In this document: in pieces, positions 17,998-28,369 of the stretch
How positions within the stretch are numbered: position 1 is the first letter of the stretch
Layout: every line of letters begins with the position of its first letter
From: an uncultured Paracoccaceae bacterium
GTDB taxonomy: Bacteria; Pseudomonadota; Alphaproteobacteria; Rhodobacterales; Rhodobacteraceae
Length of the DNA: 64,000 nt
Assembly: GCA_938028765.1 (NCBI GenBank)
Contig: CALIZF010000039.1
Location: 1-64,000, forward strand
Direction of reading: 5' to 3'
Translations under genes and position numbers: made by a program
The notes under the pieces: model-generated
What the model was told of the DNA's origin: nothing
The model's database searches: none
The model's input: only the letters and a program-made list of their open reading frames with translations

Positions 17998-19463
17998 CCC
18001 TTCTCGTAACGGTCGCGCACCAGCCGGTCGAGCGCGCGCACGCCCCAGCCCGTCGCCCCCTTGGGCGCGAAGGGCGTCTCGGCGGGCGTCCGCGCGGTGC
18101 CCGCGATGTCGAGGTGGATCCAGGGCACGCCGGGCTTGACGAAGCGGCCGAGGAACTGCGCCGCCGTCACCGCGCCGCCTTCGCGGCCGCCCACATTCTT
18201 CATGTCCGCAAGGTCGGATTTCAGCTTGCTGTCGTAGGCCTCGCCGAGCGGCATCCGCCAGGCGCCTTCCTGTTCCGCCGCCGCCGCTGCAAGGAAGGCC
18301 GCGCAGAAGGCGTCGTCGTTCGAGAACACGCCCGCGTTCTCGTGTCCGAGGGCGACGATGATGGCGCCGGTCAGCGTGGCGAGGTCGATCATCCCGCAGG
18401 GCTGGAACCGCTCTTGCGCATACCACATCACGTCGGCGAGCACGAGGCGCCCCTCGGCATCGGTGTTGATCACCTCGACCGTGTCGCCCTTCATCGACCG
18501 CACGATGTCGCCCGGCCGCTGCGCCCGGCCCGAGGGCATGTTCTCGACCAGCCCGACAAGCCCCACCACATGCGCCTTCGCGCGCCGCAGCGCCAGCGCC
18601 CGCATCGTGCCCGCGACGGCGGCGGCGCCCGCCATGTCCATCGTCATCTCCTCCATCCCCGCCGCGGGCTTCATCGAGATGCCGCCGGTGTCGAACACGA
18701 CGCCCTTGCCGATCAGGGCAAGCGGCGCGCCCTCGGCCCCCTTCCAGTGCATCACCACGACCTTCGAGGGGCTGTCCGACCCCTGCCCCACAGCCAGCAG
18801 CGTGCGCATCCCCAGCCGCTTCAGCTCGTCCTCCTCGAGGATCTCGACCGCGAGGCCCAGTTCCTGCATCGCCGCCAGGCGTGCCGCGAAATCGTCGGTG
18901 GTCAGCACGTTCGCCGGCTCGCTCACGAGGTCGCGGGCGAAGAACACGCCTTCGGCCACCGCGGCCTGATCGCGCGCGGCGGCCGCGACCGCGTCCGGGT
19001 CCTTGGCCATCACCGTCACCGCGCCGGGCGCTTTCCGGTCGCCCGTGCGGTGTTCGGTGAAAGCATAGGCGCGAAGGGCGATGCCGTAGGCGATCTCGGC
19101 CGCCTGCGCCGCGCCCCCCTCGGCCAGCACGACCGCCCCCGCCTCGCCCAGACGGGCGCCGACCGCCGCACCCGCGCGCCGCGCCACCGCCGCTTCGGCG
19201 CGGCGGTCGAGCTTGACGATCTGCAGCGCCTCGGCCGCGAGGCCGGCGGGCCAGGCGAGGTCCATCGCCTCGCCCGGCTTCAGCTTGCCGAAGGCGGCCG
19301 AGGCGGCTGCGCGCGACACGACCCCGCGGGCCGCCTTGTCAACCCGCCGCGCCGCCGGCCCCATCGCGCCGTCCGCACCGACGAACACCGCCACCCGCCC
19401 CAGCGCGGCGATCGCGTCGGGCGCGGAGAGGGGGCGGAAATGGATGGCGACGGGCGTGGGCAT
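17994..19463 (-). CDS. pepA: leucyl aminopeptidase (M17)
   Basis: A 489-residue M17 cytosol aminopeptidase. The C-terminal catalytic domain has the metal-binding Lys and Asp in LIGKGVVFDTGGISMKP, the Asp in TMDMAGA and the signature NTDAEGRLVLAD. The N-terminal domain is the usual macro-like fold. It hydrolyses N-terminal residues from peptides using two divalent metals; in some bacteria PepA also binds DNA. ATG at 19463 gives family length. It is co-translated with holC and divergent from the LPS-export operon. Confidence 0.95.
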   Translation of the reverse strand: MPTPVAIHFRPLSAPDAIAALGRVAVFVGADGAMGPAARRVDKAARGVVSRAAASAAFGKLKPGEAMDLAWPAGLAAEALQIVKLDRRAEAAVARRAGAAVGARLGEAGAVVLAEGGAAQAAEIAYGIALRAYAFTEHRTGDRKAPGAVTVMAKDPDAVAAAARDQAAVAEGVFFARDLVSEPANVLTTDDFAARLAAMQELGLAVEILEEDELKRLGMRTLLAVGQGSDSPSKVVVMHWKGAEGAPLALIGKGVVFDTGGISMKPAAGMEEMTMDMAGAAAVAGTMRALALRRAKAHVVGLVGLVENMPSGRAQRPGDIVRSMKGDTVEVINTDAEGRLVLADVMWYAQERFQPCGMIDLATLTGAIIVALGHENAGVFSNDDAFCAAFLAAAAAEQEGAWRMPLGEAYDSKLKSDLADMKNVGGREGGAVTAAQFLGRFVKPGVPWIHLDIAGTARTPAETPFAPKGATGWGVRALDRLVRDRYEKG

Positions 19464-19612
19464 GGGCAACTCCGGTCCTGGGCGCGAGGGGGGCGGGCGG
19501 ACAGGGCCGCCACAGGCGGGGCGCAGCCTAGCCCCCCACCCCCGGCTTGACCAGAGGCCCCATTCGCGGCACGGGTGACGCCGCACGCGCGCGACAGGGG
19601 GGCACGGGCGGG

Positions 19613-20737
19613 GTGACTCGGTTCGACCGCTACATCCTAGGTCAGCTCGCGGGGCTGTTCGCGTTCTTTACGCTTCTGCTGGTGGCGCTCTACTGGGTGA
19701 ACCAGGCGGTGCGGCTGTTCGAGCAGATCCTCGCCGACGGGCAGACGGCGCGCGTGTTTCTCGAACTGACGGTGCTGAGCCTGCCCTATGTGATCTCGGA
19801 GGTCGCGCCAGTCGCGGCCTTTGCCGCGGCGGTGGCGGTCGGCCACCGGATGGTCGCGGAATCCGAGATGGTGGTGATGCAGACGGCGGGTCTGTCCGCC
19901 TTCCGGCTGGCCCGTCCGGCTGCCGTCAATGCCGCGATGGTGACGGCCGCGATGGCGGCCCTGCTGCACGGCCTCGTGCCGGCCAGCCGCGCCGTGCTTG
20001 CCGAACGTCAGGCGGCGCTCGCCGCCGACATCACGGCGCGCTTCCTGCGGGACGGCACGTTCCAGTTCCCGACGCCGGGCATCGCGGTCTACATCCGCCG
20101 GATCACGCCGGCGGGCGAGTTGCAGGGCCTCTACCTCGCCGACAACCGCGATCCCGCCGCGCGGGTGACCTACACCGCCCGGTCGGCGCTGGTGACGCAG
20201 ACCGGGACGGGGCCGAAGCTTCTCCTGGTTGACGGCATGGTGCAGGTGCTGACCGAAGACCGGCTGCTGTCGGTGACGCGCTTTGCCGATTTCGGGTATG
20301 ACCTCGGCGCGGCACTGTCGCCTGCGACATTGCGCGCGCGGGATGCGGGCGCGCTGCCCACCCCGGCGCTGCTGGCGGCGACGCCGGCCACGGTCGAGGC
20401 AACGGGGATGAGCCGGGCCGCGCTGGTCTATCGCGGCCACCACCGGCTGGCGCAGCCGCTGTTCGCCGCCGCCGCGGCGATGATCGGCTTTGCGGCGCTG
20501 ATGACCGGCGCCTTCTCGCGCCTCGGCCTCTGGCGGCAGGCGATGGTGGGGGCGCTGGTTCTCGTCGCCGTCTACTTGCTGGGCAACACGGCCGAAAGCG
20601 TGGGCGTGCGGGACGAACGGCTGGCCTTCCTCGCCTGGGTCGGCCCGCTGTCGGGGATCGGCGCGGCAACGGTTCTGCTGTGGCTGGCGCAGCGGCCGCG
20701 CCGGATCCGCCGGCCGGGCGCGAATGCCGTCGCATGA
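19613..20737 (+). CDS. lptF: LPS export permease LptF
   Basis: A 374-residue YjgP/YjgQ permease. The N-terminal FDRYILGQLAGLFAFFTLLL membrane segment and a second to third segment pair precede a periplasmic beta-jellyroll domain of about 170 residues. Three C-terminal membrane segments follow. With LptG and the ATPase LptB it extracts lipopolysaccharide from the inner membrane. The GTG at 19613 follows a G-rich stretch, and this start matches the family N-terminus; longer forms add charged residues not seen in homologues. The stop overlaps the region just before lptG. Confidence 0.93.
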   Translation: MTRFDRYILGQLAGLFAFFTLLLVALYWVNQAVRLFEQILADGQTARVFLELTVLSLPYVISEVAPVAAFAAAVAVGHRMVAESEMVVMQTAGLSAFRLARPAAVNAAMVTAAMAALLHGLVPASRAVLAERQAALAADITARFLRDGTFQFPTPGIAVYIRRITPAGELQGLYLADNRDPAARVTYTARSALVTQTGTGPKLLLVDGMVQVLTEDRLLSVTRFADFGYDLGAALSPATLRARDAGALPTPALLAATPATVEATGMSRAALVYRGHHRLAQPLFAAAAAMIGFAALMTGAFSRLGLWRQAMVGALVLVAVYLLGNTAESVGVRDERLAFLAWVGPLSGIGAATVLLWLAQRPRRIRRPGANAVA

Positions 20738-20780
20738 CCGCACGTCCGGCAGCCGCGGGACCTGGTCGCGGGGGATCGCG

Positions 20781-21875
20781 GTGACGCTGGCCCTCTACTT
20801 CGCGCGGCGCTGGCTGGCGACGCTCGGGATCGTGGTCGCGGTCGTCGCCGCGCTGCTGACGCTGATCGAGATGGTCGAGCTGATCCGGGCCCATGCCGAC
20901 ACCGCCATGACGGCGCGCGATGCGCTGGCGCTGGCGGCGCTGAAGGCGCCGCGCAGCATCTACCAGATGCTGCCGCTGCTGGTCCTCCTCGCGGCCGTGG
21001 CGCTGTTTCTCGCGCTGGCGCGGTCGTCGGAACTGGTGGTCACGCGAGCGGCCGGCCGGTCGGCGCTGCGGGCGGCGCTGGCGCCGGCGACGGCGGCCCT
21101 GCTGGTGGGCGCCGGGGCGGTCGCGCTCTTGAACCCGCTGGTCGCTGCCACGTCGCGCGCCTTCGACCAGCGGCTGGCCGAGATCACGCAGGGGCGGGCA
21201 TCGCTTCTGCAACTCGCACCCGACGGGCTGTGGCTGCGCCAGGCCTCCGAGGCGGGGCAGACCCTGATCCGCGCCACCCGCGCCAATGCGGACGCGACCG
21301 AACTTTTCGCCGTCACCTTCCTGACCTTCGACCCCGTGGGCCTGCCGCGCGCCCGGATCGAGGCAGCCGCCGCACGGCTGGGCACCGGCCGCTGGCACCT
21401 GACGGACGCCAAGGAATGGCGCCTGTCGGACCCCAATCCCGAACGGACCGCGCGGCTGATGCCGGAGGCGGAACTGGCCACCGACCTGACCGCCGCCTCG
21501 ATCCGCGACAGTTTCGGCACGGCGCTGGCGATCCCGGTCTGGGAACTGCCGGCCTTCATCGCCAGCCTCGAGCGTGCGGGTTTCTCGGCGCGCGAACATC
21601 GCGTGTGGTTCCAGATGGAGCTGGCCCAGCCCCTGATGCTGGGCGGCATGGTGCTGCTGGCGGCCGGGTTCACGATGCGCCACGCGCGCCTCGGCCGCAC
21701 CGCGCCCAGGGTCGCGGCGGCGCTGCTGGCGGGGTTCGCGCTGTTCGTGCTGCGGAACTTTGCCCAGCTTCTGGGCGACCAGGGGCAGATCCCGGTCGCC
21801 ATGGCGGCGTGGAGCCCCCCGGCGACCACGGTGCTGTTCGCCGTCGGCCTGATCCTTGCGCTGGAGGACGGCTGA
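20781..21875 (+). CDS. lptG: LPS export permease LptG
   Basis: A 364-residue partner of LptF with the same architecture: N-terminal membrane segments, a periplasmic jellyroll domain and C-terminal membrane segments. The GTG at 20781 is preferred over ATG at 20724 because it follows GGGGGA at good spacing and starts with TLALYFARRWL, the usual family N-terminus. Starting at 20724 would add 19 polar residues and overlap lptF. Second gene of the operon, one base from lptD. Confidence 0.92.
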   Translation: MTLALYFARRWLATLGIVVAVVAALLTLIEMVELIRAHADTAMTARDALALAALKAPRSIYQMLPLLVLLAAVALFLALARSSELVVTRAAGRSALRAALAPATAALLVGAGAVALLNPLVAATSRAFDQRLAEITQGRASLLQLAPDGLWLRQASEAGQTLIRATRANADATELFAVTFLTFDPVGLPRARIEAAAARLGTGRWHLTDAKEWRLSDPNPERTARLMPEAELATDLTAASIRDSFGTALAIPVWELPAFIASLERAGFSAREHRVWFQMELAQPLMLGGMVLLAAGFTMRHARLGRTAPRVAAALLAGFALFVLRNFAQLLGDQGQIPVAMAAWSPPATTVLFAVGLILALEDG

Positions 21876-21876
21876 G

Positions 21877-24006
21877 ATGTGGGCGCTGGCCGCCGCCCTT
21901 GCCCTGTCGCTCGCGCTGGCGCTGCCGGCGGCGGCCCAGACGCCGGCGCGGCCGCCGGCGGCGACGCTGGTGGCCGACGCGGTGTCGATCGACGCCGCAG
22001 GGCGGCTGGTGGCCGAGGGCGGGGTCGAGGTGCTGTATCTCGGCCAGCGCTTGCGCGCGGCGCGGATCGTCTACGACCGCAGGATCGACAGCCTGATGCT
22101 GACCGGCCCGGTGATGCTGACCGACGGTGCGGGCAACGTGCTGACCGGGGGCGACGCTGTCGTCTCGGCCGACCTGCGCGAGGGGCTGATCCAGTCGGCG
22201 CGCCTCGTCCTTGACCGGCAGCTGCAGATCGCCGCGAACGAGGTGGCGCGGATCGAGGGTCGCTACACCCGGCTCAGCCGCGCCGTCGCCTCGTCCTGCC
22301 GGGTCTGCGCGGCCGACGAAACGCCCCTTTGGGAAATCCGCGCCCGCCGCGTGGTGCATGATGCGGACGAGCGCCAGATCTATTTCGACGACGCGCAGCT
22401 GCGGGTGGCCGGACTGCCGGTGTTCTGGCTGCCGCGCCTCAGGATGCCCGACCCCACGCGGACGCGGGCAACGGGGTTCCTGATGGCGCGGGTGCTGACG
22501 ACCTCGGCCATCGGCGTCGGGGTGCAGGTGCCTTATTTCATCGGCCTCGGCGACCACCGCGATCTGACGCTGACGCCGCTTCTGGCCAGCTCCGGCGCCG
22601 CCTCGCTCGGCTTGCGCTACCGCCAGGCGTTCCGCACCGGCCGGGTGACGGTGGAGGGGGCGGCGGGCACCGATCCGCTCAGCCCGGCGCTGCGCGGTTA
22701 CGCGGCCGCGCGCGGGGCCTTCGACCTGCCGCGCGGCACACGCCTGACCTTCAGCCTCGAGGGCGTCAGCGACCGCACCTACCTGTCGGACTACGGCCTG
22801 TCAGGCCGGGACCGTCTGGAAAGCTGGGTCGAGGTCCTGCGTGTGCGGCGCGACCGGCTGGCGGCAGGGCGGACGGCGCTGTTCTCGTCCCTGCGCGCGG
22901 ACGAGGACAACGCGACGCTGCCCGCGCTGTCGGTGGATGCCATCCTGCGCCAGCGGGGCGACGTGCCGCTGATCGGCGGGCGGTTCGATGCGGCGGCCGA
23001 GGTGCACGCCCATTTCCGCGCCTCGGGCGCGGACGCCGTGGGGCGCGACGCGATCCGGCTGGGCCTGTCGGCGGACTGGCAGCGGACCTGGACCCTGCCG
23101 GGGGGCCTGCTGGCCTCTGCACGGGCAGGTGTGGCGGGCGATGTCTGGCGGATCATGCAGGATGCGGCCTATCCCGATCCCGTGGCGGCGCTGACGCCGA
23201 TGGCGGCCGCGGAATTGCGCTGGCCTCTGGCGCGGGGCACGCAGGGCGGCGCCCGCGAGACGCTGGAGCCGGTGGCGCAACTTGCCTGGTCCGCCCCGCC
23301 CGCCGCCGGCACGGTGCCGAACGAGGACAGCATCCTCGTGGAGTTCGACGAGGGCAACCTCTTCGCGCCGTCGCGCTACCCCGGCGCGGACCGGCGCGAG
23401 GGGGGGCTGCGGCTGAACCTCGGCCTCGGCTGGACGCGGACGGCGCCGGGGGGCTGGCACATGGGCGCGCTGGCGGGGCGGATCCTGCGGCTGGACGGGC
23501 CCGGATCCTTCACGGCGGCAAGCGGCCTCGGCGGCACCGCGTCCGACTGGCTGGTGGCCGGGTTCCTGACCGCGCCGCAGGGCCTGCGCCTTCAGGGGCG
23601 CGCGCTGGTCGGCGACGGGGCGGGCGTATCGCGCGCCGAGCTGCGCCTGGCGCTCGACCGGCCGCGCTTCGCGCTGGCGACCGCCTGGGTCTGGGCGGCA
23701 GCGGATGCGGCCGAGAACCGGCCCGCGCCCACATCGGAGGCGGCCCTCGATGCGCGCTGGCGGATCGCCGGCAACTGGACGGCTAAGGCCGCCGGCCGCT
23801 TCGACTTCACCGCCGACCGTGCCACCGCCGCCGCCGTGGGGCTGGAGTTCCGCAACGAATGCCTGCGCCTCGATCTGTCGGTGTCGCGCAGCTTCACCGC
23901 CGCCTCGTCGGTCGGCGAGAACACGGCCGTCGGGGTCGCGGTGGACTTCCTCGGCATCGGCGGGATGACGGGCGATCAGGCAGCGGCGCGGGCCTGCCGG
24001 CGTTGA
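21877..24006 (+). CDS. lptD: LPS assembly outer-membrane protein LptD
   Basis: A 709-residue precursor. A signal peptide (about residues 1-21, ending PAAAQ) is followed by the OstA/LptA-like periplasmic domain (about 25-180) and then the LptD barrel (about 270-709), made of alternating strands with amphipathic pattern. Two cysteines lie close together in SSCRVCAAD, near residue 140, and one near the C-terminus in EFRNECLRLD, consistent with disulfides needed for LptD assembly. The final residues ACRR lack the classical C-terminal aromatic. ATG follows GGAGG at 9-10 bases. Confidence 0.92.
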   Translation: MWALAAALALSLALALPAAAQTPARPPAATLVADAVSIDAAGRLVAEGGVEVLYLGQRLRAARIVYDRRIDSLMLTGPVMLTDGAGNVLTGGDAVVSADLREGLIQSARLVLDRQLQIAANEVARIEGRYTRLSRAVASSCRVCAADETPLWEIRARRVVHDADERQIYFDDAQLRVAGLPVFWLPRLRMPDPTRTRATGFLMARVLTTSAIGVGVQVPYFIGLGDHRDLTLTPLLASSGAASLGLRYRQAFRTGRVTVEGAAGTDPLSPALRGYAAARGAFDLPRGTRLTFSLEGVSDRTYLSDYGLSGRDRLESWVEVLRVRRDRLAAGRTALFSSLRADEDNATLPALSVDAILRQRGDVPLIGGRFDAAAEVHAHFRASGADAVGRDAIRLGLSADWQRTWTLPGGLLASARAGVAGDVWRIMQDAAYPDPVAALTPMAAAELRWPLARGTQGGARETLEPVAQLAWSAPPAAGTVPNEDSILVEFDEGNLFAPSRYPGADRREGGLRLNLGLGWTRTAPGGWHMGALAGRILRLDGPGSFTAASGLGGTASDWLVAGFLTAPQGLRLQGRALVGDGAGVSRAELRLALDRPRFALATAWVWAAADAAENRPAPTSEAALDARWRIAGNWTAKAAGRFDFTADRATAAAVGLEFRNECLRLDLSVSRSFTAASSVGENTAVGVAVDFLGIGGMTGDQAAARACRR

Positions 24007-24066
24007 CGGACCGGGCGGCGCGTGAGAAGGACAGGGACCGACGGACGGACGCAGGATGACGGACGA

Positions 24067-25272
24067 ATGATCACCACAGGCCGCCGCCCCCTCGCCCTTC
24101 TTGCCGCGGCCGCGCTGGCGCTGGCGGCCGCCCTGTCGCCCGGCCCGGCTGCTGCGCAGGACTTCTCGCCCCGTATCCTCGTGGACGAAGCGGTGATCAC
24201 CGGCTGGGAGCTCGACCAGCGGCAGCGGTTCCTCGCCCTACTCGGCGTGCCCGGCGATCTTGCGCGCGAGGCCGAGAACTCCCTGATCGACGACCGCCTG
24301 CGCCAACTCGCCGCCCGCCGGGCGGGGCTGAAGCTGACCCCCGCACAGATCCGTGCAGGCATGGAGGAATTCGCCGCCCGCGCCAACCTGTCGGCGGACG
24401 AGCTGATCGCCATCCTTGCGCAGGCCGGCATCGCCGAGACGACCTTCCGCGATTTCGTCGATGCGGGCCTTCTGTGGCGCGAGCTTGTGCGGGCGCGCTT
24501 CGTGCCGCGGCTGCAGGGCGCGGGCGATGCCGACGTGGACCGCGCGCTGGCGCTCGAGGTGCCGCGGGGACCGGTCCAGCGGGTGCTCCTCTCGGAAATC
24601 CTGCTGCCGGGCGGCCGCAACGCGGAAGCCGCCCGGCTGGCCGCAACGCTGCGCGGCGAGGCCGCCTTTGCAGCCGCCGCGCGCGAGCGGTCGCTGGCGC
24701 CCTCGGCCGCGAACGGCGGGCGCATCGACTGGACGCCGGCCGCCTATCTGCCGCCGCAGGTCGCGCAGGCGCTGGCAGGCCTGACGCCGGGGCAGGTGTC
24801 GCAGCCGGTGAACACCGCCACCGGCGTGGCGATCTACCTTCTGCGCGGCCTCGAGACGATCGCGACGCCCACGCCCCGTGTGACCTCGGTGGAATACGCG
24901 ACCGTCCTTCTGCCCGCGGCGGCGGCGGCAGCAGAGGCGGCGCGCCTGCGCGCCGGCGCGCGCACCTGCGACGACCTCTGGCGGCTGACGCAGGGCGGCC
25001 CCGACCGCGTGGCGGTCGAGCGGCGCCTTCTGTCGAACACGCCGGTCGAGATCGCGGCCGAGCTTGCCCGGCTCGACCCTGGCGAGGCCTCGACGCGGCT
25101 TTCGCGCGGCGGGGCCGTCGTGTTCCTGATGCTGTGCGACCGGCGGCTGGATTCGGGCCTGCCGCCCTCGCGCGAGGCGGTGCGCGAACAGGTGATCCTG
25201 CAGCGGCTGGAGGGCAGCGCGCGGATCTGGCTGGCCGAGCTGCGCGCCGCGGCGAACATCCGGCGGCGCTGA
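24067..25272 (+). CDS. surA: SurA-like periplasmic peptidyl-prolyl isomerase
   Basis: A 401-residue SurA-type chaperone. A signal peptide ending PAAAQD precedes a SurA N-terminal chaperone domain (about residues 30-160). One parvulin-like rotamase domain (about 170-275; LLSEILLPG to TATGVAIYLL) and a diverged second one follow. It escorts barrel proteins such as LptD, encoded just upstream, to the outer membrane. ATG at 24067 is used because the longer form adds charged residues before the signal peptide. The operon place before pdxA and rsmA matches many proteobacteria. Confidence 0.88.
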   Translation: MITTGRRPLALLAAAALALAAALSPGPAAAQDFSPRILVDEAVITGWELDQRQRFLALLGVPGDLAREAENSLIDDRLRQLAARRAGLKLTPAQIRAGMEEFAARANLSADELIAILAQAGIAETTFRDFVDAGLLWRELVRARFVPRLQGAGDADVDRALALEVPRGPVQRVLLSEILLPGGRNAEAARLAATLRGEAAFAAAARERSLAPSAANGGRIDWTPAAYLPPQVAQALAGLTPGQVSQPVNTATGVAIYLLRGLETIATPTPRVTSVEYATVLLPAAAAAAEAARLRAGARTCDDLWRLTQGGPDRVAVERRLLSNTPVEIAAELARLDPGEASTRLSRGGAVVFLMLCDRRLDSGLPPSREAVREQVILQRLEGSARIWLAELRAAANIRRR

Positions 25273-25277
25273 CGGCC

Positions 25278-26300
25278 GTGCACCCGGATGCGCCCGTCGC
25301 GCTGACCTGCGGCGAACCCGCGGGCCTCGGGGCCGAGATCGCGCTGAAGGCGCGCGCGGCGCTGCCCGAGCTGCCCCTTGTATGGATCGGCGATCCGGCG
25401 CACCTGCCGCCCGGCGCATGGGCCGCCGTGGACGATCCGGGGCGCGCGCGCGACGTGCCGCCCCGCGTCCTGCCGGTGCTGCCGCACCGCTTCCCGGCCC
25501 CCGCGGTGCCCGGCCGCCCGGACCCCGCGAACGCAGCCGCCACCATCGCCGTGATCGCCCGCGCCGTCGGGCTGGTGCGGGCCGGTGCCGCGTCGGCGGT
25601 CTGCACCCTGCCGATCCACAAGAAGGCGCTGATCGACGGGGCGGGCTTCGCCTTTCCGGGGCATACCGAATACCTCGCCCACCTCGCGGGCGATCCGCCG
25701 GTTGCCATGATGCTGGCCTGCCCCGGCCTGCGCGTGGTGCCCGCGACGATCCACATTCCGTTGGCCGCCGTGCCCGCCGCCCTGACGCGGGACCGGCTGG
25801 AGGCGACGATCCGCACCACGCACGCCGCCCTGATCCGCGACTTCGGCATTCCCGCACCGCGCATCGCCGTGGCGGGCCTCAACCCGCACGCCGGCGAAGG
25901 CGGTGCGATGGGGCGAGAGGAGGCGACGGTGATCGCCCCCGTTCTCGACCGACTGCGCGACGAGGGCATGGTGCTCGACGGACCGCGGGCGGCCGACACG
26001 ATGTTCCATGAAGCGGCGCGCGCGCACTATGACGCGGCCGTGTGCATGTATCACGACCAGGCGCTGATCCCGATCAAGACCATCGACTTCGCGGGCGGCG
26101 TGAACGTCACCCTGGGCCTGCCGTTCGTGCGCACCTCGCCCGACCACGGCACCGCGCTCGACATTGCCGGACGGGGCCTTGCCGACCCCGCGAGCCTGAT
26201 CGCCGCGCTGACGATGGCGCGCACCCTTGCCCGCGCCCGCGCGGGACACGCCGGAGACATCGCGCCCCCGGTCCGCCGCGGCGGGGTTAGGGCAGGATGA
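25278..26300 (+). CDS. pdxA: 4-hydroxythreonine-4-phosphate dehydrogenase
   Basis: A 340-residue PdxA for vitamin B6 synthesis, oxidising 4-phosphohydroxy-threonine. Conserved blocks are [17 protein letters not shown] at the N-terminus, GHTEYLA (metal-binding His), [10 protein letters not shown] and [13 protein letters not shown] (metal ligands), and [15 protein letters not shown]. The GTG at 25278 is only three bases past the surA stop and is the only sensible start before the family N-terminus. A short gap and GC-rich hairpin-prone DNA separate it from rsmA. Confidence 0.93.
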   Translation: MHPDAPVALTCGEPAGLGAEIALKARAALPELPLVWIGDPAHLPPGAWAAVDDPGRARDVPPRVLPVLPHRFPAPAVPGRPDPANAAATIAVIARAVGLVRAGAASAVCTLPIHKKALIDGAGFAFPGHTEYLAHLAGDPPVAMMLACPGLRVVPATIHIPLAAVPAALTRDRLEATIRTTHAALIRDFGIPAPRIAVAGLNPHAGEGGAMGREEATVIAPVLDRLRDEGMVLDGPRAADTMFHEAARAHYDAAVCMYHDQALIPIKTIDFAGGVNVTLGLPFVRTSPDHGTALDIAGRGLADPASLIAALTMARTLARARAGHAGDIAPPVRRGGVRAG

Positions 26301-26406
26301 CGCGACGCAGCGTCGCCCAGGGCTGGACCGCGGGGCGGCGGGGCGGGCACGCCGCCCCGTGCGGCGCCGGGTCCGCGCGCCAGCCGTTCGCGGGCGGTGC
26401 GCGTCG

Positions 26407-27264
26407 ATGACGGGCGGTGGTCAGCCTGCGGCAGACGGACTGCCGCCCCTGCGCGAGGTGATCGCCGCGCACGGCCTGTCGCCGCGCAAGGCCCTCGGGC
26501 AGAACTTCATCCTGGACCTCAACCTGACCGCCCGGATCGCGCGGGCGGCGGGCGATCTTGCGGGCTCTGACGTGCTGGAGGTGGGGCCGGGCCCCGGCGG
26601 GCTGACGCGGAGCCTGCTGGCGGCCGGCGCGCGCCGGGTGGTTGCGATCGAGAAGGATCCGCGCTGCATCCCGGCGCTGGAGGCGATCGGGGCGGCCTGG
26701 CCGGGGCGGCTGACGATCGTCCACGGCGACGCGCTGGACTTCGACCCAGACGGGCTTGTGCCGCCGGTGCGGGTGGTGGCGAACCTGCCCTACAATGTCG
26801 GAACCGAGCTTCTGGTCCGCTGGCTGACCCCGCCCGGCTGGCCGCCGTTCTGGCAGAGCCTGACGCTGATGTTCCAGCGCGAGGTGGCCGACCGGATCGT
26901 TGCCGGGCCGGGCGCCGCGGCCTACGGGCGACTGGCGGTGCTGGCGCAATGGCGCGCGACGGCACGCATCGCGCTGACGCTGCCGCCTGCGGCCTTCGTG
27001 CCGCCGCCGAAGGTGCACTCGGCCGTGGTGCACCTGACCGCGCTTCCCGCGCCGCGCTTTCCGGCCGATGCGGGCGCGCTTGCGCGCGTCACCCAGGCAG
27101 CCTTCGGGCAACGGCGCAAGATGCTGCGGTCAAGCCTGCGCAGCCTGGTCCCCGACCCCCTGCCGTTGATCGCGGCCGCTGGCCTCGACCCGACCGCACG
27201 GGCCGAGACGGTTCCGGTCGAAGGATTCTGCGCGCTGGCGCGTGCCTTGTCGGCGCTCGGCTGA
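26407..27264 (+). CDS. rsmA: 16S rRNA dimethyladenosine transferase (RsmA/KsgA)
   Basis: A 285-residue KsgA methyltransferase that dimethylates two adenines in helix 45 of 16S rRNA late in 30S assembly. The SAM-binding loop is [10 protein letters not shown], the catalytic motif is NLPYN, and [12 protein letters not shown] is the conserved C-terminal signature. ALGQNFI near the N-terminus is typical. ATG at 26407 gives normal family length. Last gene of the lpt-pdxA block; convergent with the DUF4167 gene. Confidence 0.95.
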   Translation: MTGGGQPAADGLPPLREVIAAHGLSPRKALGQNFILDLNLTARIARAAGDLAGSDVLEVGPGPGGLTRSLLAAGARRVVAIEKDPRCIPALEAIGAAWPGRLTIVHGDALDFDPDGLVPPVRVVANLPYNVGTELLVRWLTPPGWPPFWQSLTLMFQREVADRIVAGPGAAAYGRLAVLAQWRATARIALTLPPAAFVPPPKVHSAVVHLTALPAPRFPADAGALARVTQAAFGQRRKMLRSSLRSLVPDPLPLIAAAGLDPTARAETVPVEGFCALARALSALG

Positions 27265-27285
27265 GCCGCCTGCCCGCGCGGCCGG

Positions 27286-28134
27286 TCAGCCCGAGGTGGC
27301 CGCGTCGCCAGCCGCAGCCACCGGCGCCTCGGCCTTGGGTTTCCGCGGGCTGCGGCTGCGGCGCGGGCGCGGTTCGCCCCCGGCCGCGCCGGATGGCGCT
27401 TCCGGTGCAACCGGTTCGTCAGGAGCGTGTCCCGATTGCGCCGTCGCCTCGGCCGGCGCGCGCCCGGCCTGACCGGCCGACGCGCTGCGCGACGGTCCGC
27501 CGTCGCGCTGGCCCTCGGTGCGGGGCGCAGCGCTGCGCGGGGCGTCCTCGCGGCGATCAGGCCGCGTGTCGCGCCGGTGCGCCGGGTCGCGCGCCGGGGC
27601 GGGTTGCGGACCCGTGCCCGCGCGCATTTCGGGCGTCTCGACCAGGCCGGTGTCCGGGCCGCCGTCGTCGCGCGGATCGGCTGCGGTCTCGTCGAACGGC
27701 AGGACCGGCATAAAGGCGCCGCGCCGGTCCTCGGCTTCGGGCCGCATCGCCTGCGACCGGTCCGGGGCGGACCGGTCCGCGGCGCCGCGATGGTCGCCCG
27801 GGCCACGATCGCCGCCGTTGCCATTGGTATAACCCTGTCCCTGGCCGTGGCCGCCGAACCCGCGGCGCGCCTCCTGTTCGGCCTGCAGCTCGCGCTGCGC
27901 CTCGGCCAGCATCCGGGTGTAATGCTCGGCGTGCTGCAGGAAGTTCTCGGCCGCGACCCGGTCGTTCGACAGCTGCGCATCGCGCGCGAGGACGAGATAC
28001 TTCTCGATGATCTGCTGCGGCGTGCCGCGCACCTTGCCTTCGGGGCCCGAGCTGTCGAACACCCGGTTGACGATGTTGCCGAGCGGGCGCGGGCGGTTCT
28101 GCTTTGAACGCGAGCGTGACTTCGAGGATCGCAT
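27286..28134 (-). CDS. DUF4167 domain protein
   Basis: A 282-residue protein. The first 80 residues form the DUF4167 domain: a basic N-terminus, then NRVFDSSGPEGKVRGTPQQI and ARDAQLSNDRVAAENFLQHA. The rest is low complexity: a Gly-rich stretch (about 90-115), then an acidic and proline-rich tail ending in a basic RPRRSRSPRKPKAEA block. The composition suggests an RNA- or ribosome-associated factor, but no function is established. It follows prfA and prmC on the same strand, a common alphaproteobacterial order. ATG at 28134 matches the conserved basic start MRSSKSRSRSK. Confidence 0.87.
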   Translation of the reverse strand: MRSSKSRSRSKQNRPRPLGNIVNRVFDSSGPEGKVRGTPQQIIEKYLVLARDAQLSNDRVAAENFLQHAEHYTRMLAEAQRELQAEQEARRGFGGHGQGQGYTNGNGGDRGPGDHRGAADRSAPDRSQAMRPEAEDRRGAFMPVLPFDETAADPRDDGGPDTGLVETPEMRAGTGPQPAPARDPAHRRDTRPDRREDAPRSAAPRTEGQRDGGPSRSASAGQAGRAPAEATAQSGHAPDEPVAPEAPSGAAGGEPRPRRSRSPRKPKAEAPVAAAGDAATSG

Positions 28135-28369
28135 GGGACCTGTGTTTCCAGCGTTGGTCAGGATCGACCGTCCTGCGCGGCTTGGCCGCACGTCCGGACC
28201 CGGGCACGACTTGACTGTCCGGCTTGACCGCAGCGGCGCAGGAGCGGGTCCCGCGCTGCCGCTGAGCCGGTGAAAGCACGGTGCGCCGGCGTGGGCAAGC
28301 GGATTCTGCCGCCGAAGGTGCAGAATCGCGCCGCCGGTGCGCATTTTCCGACCGCGCGATGCACCGGCG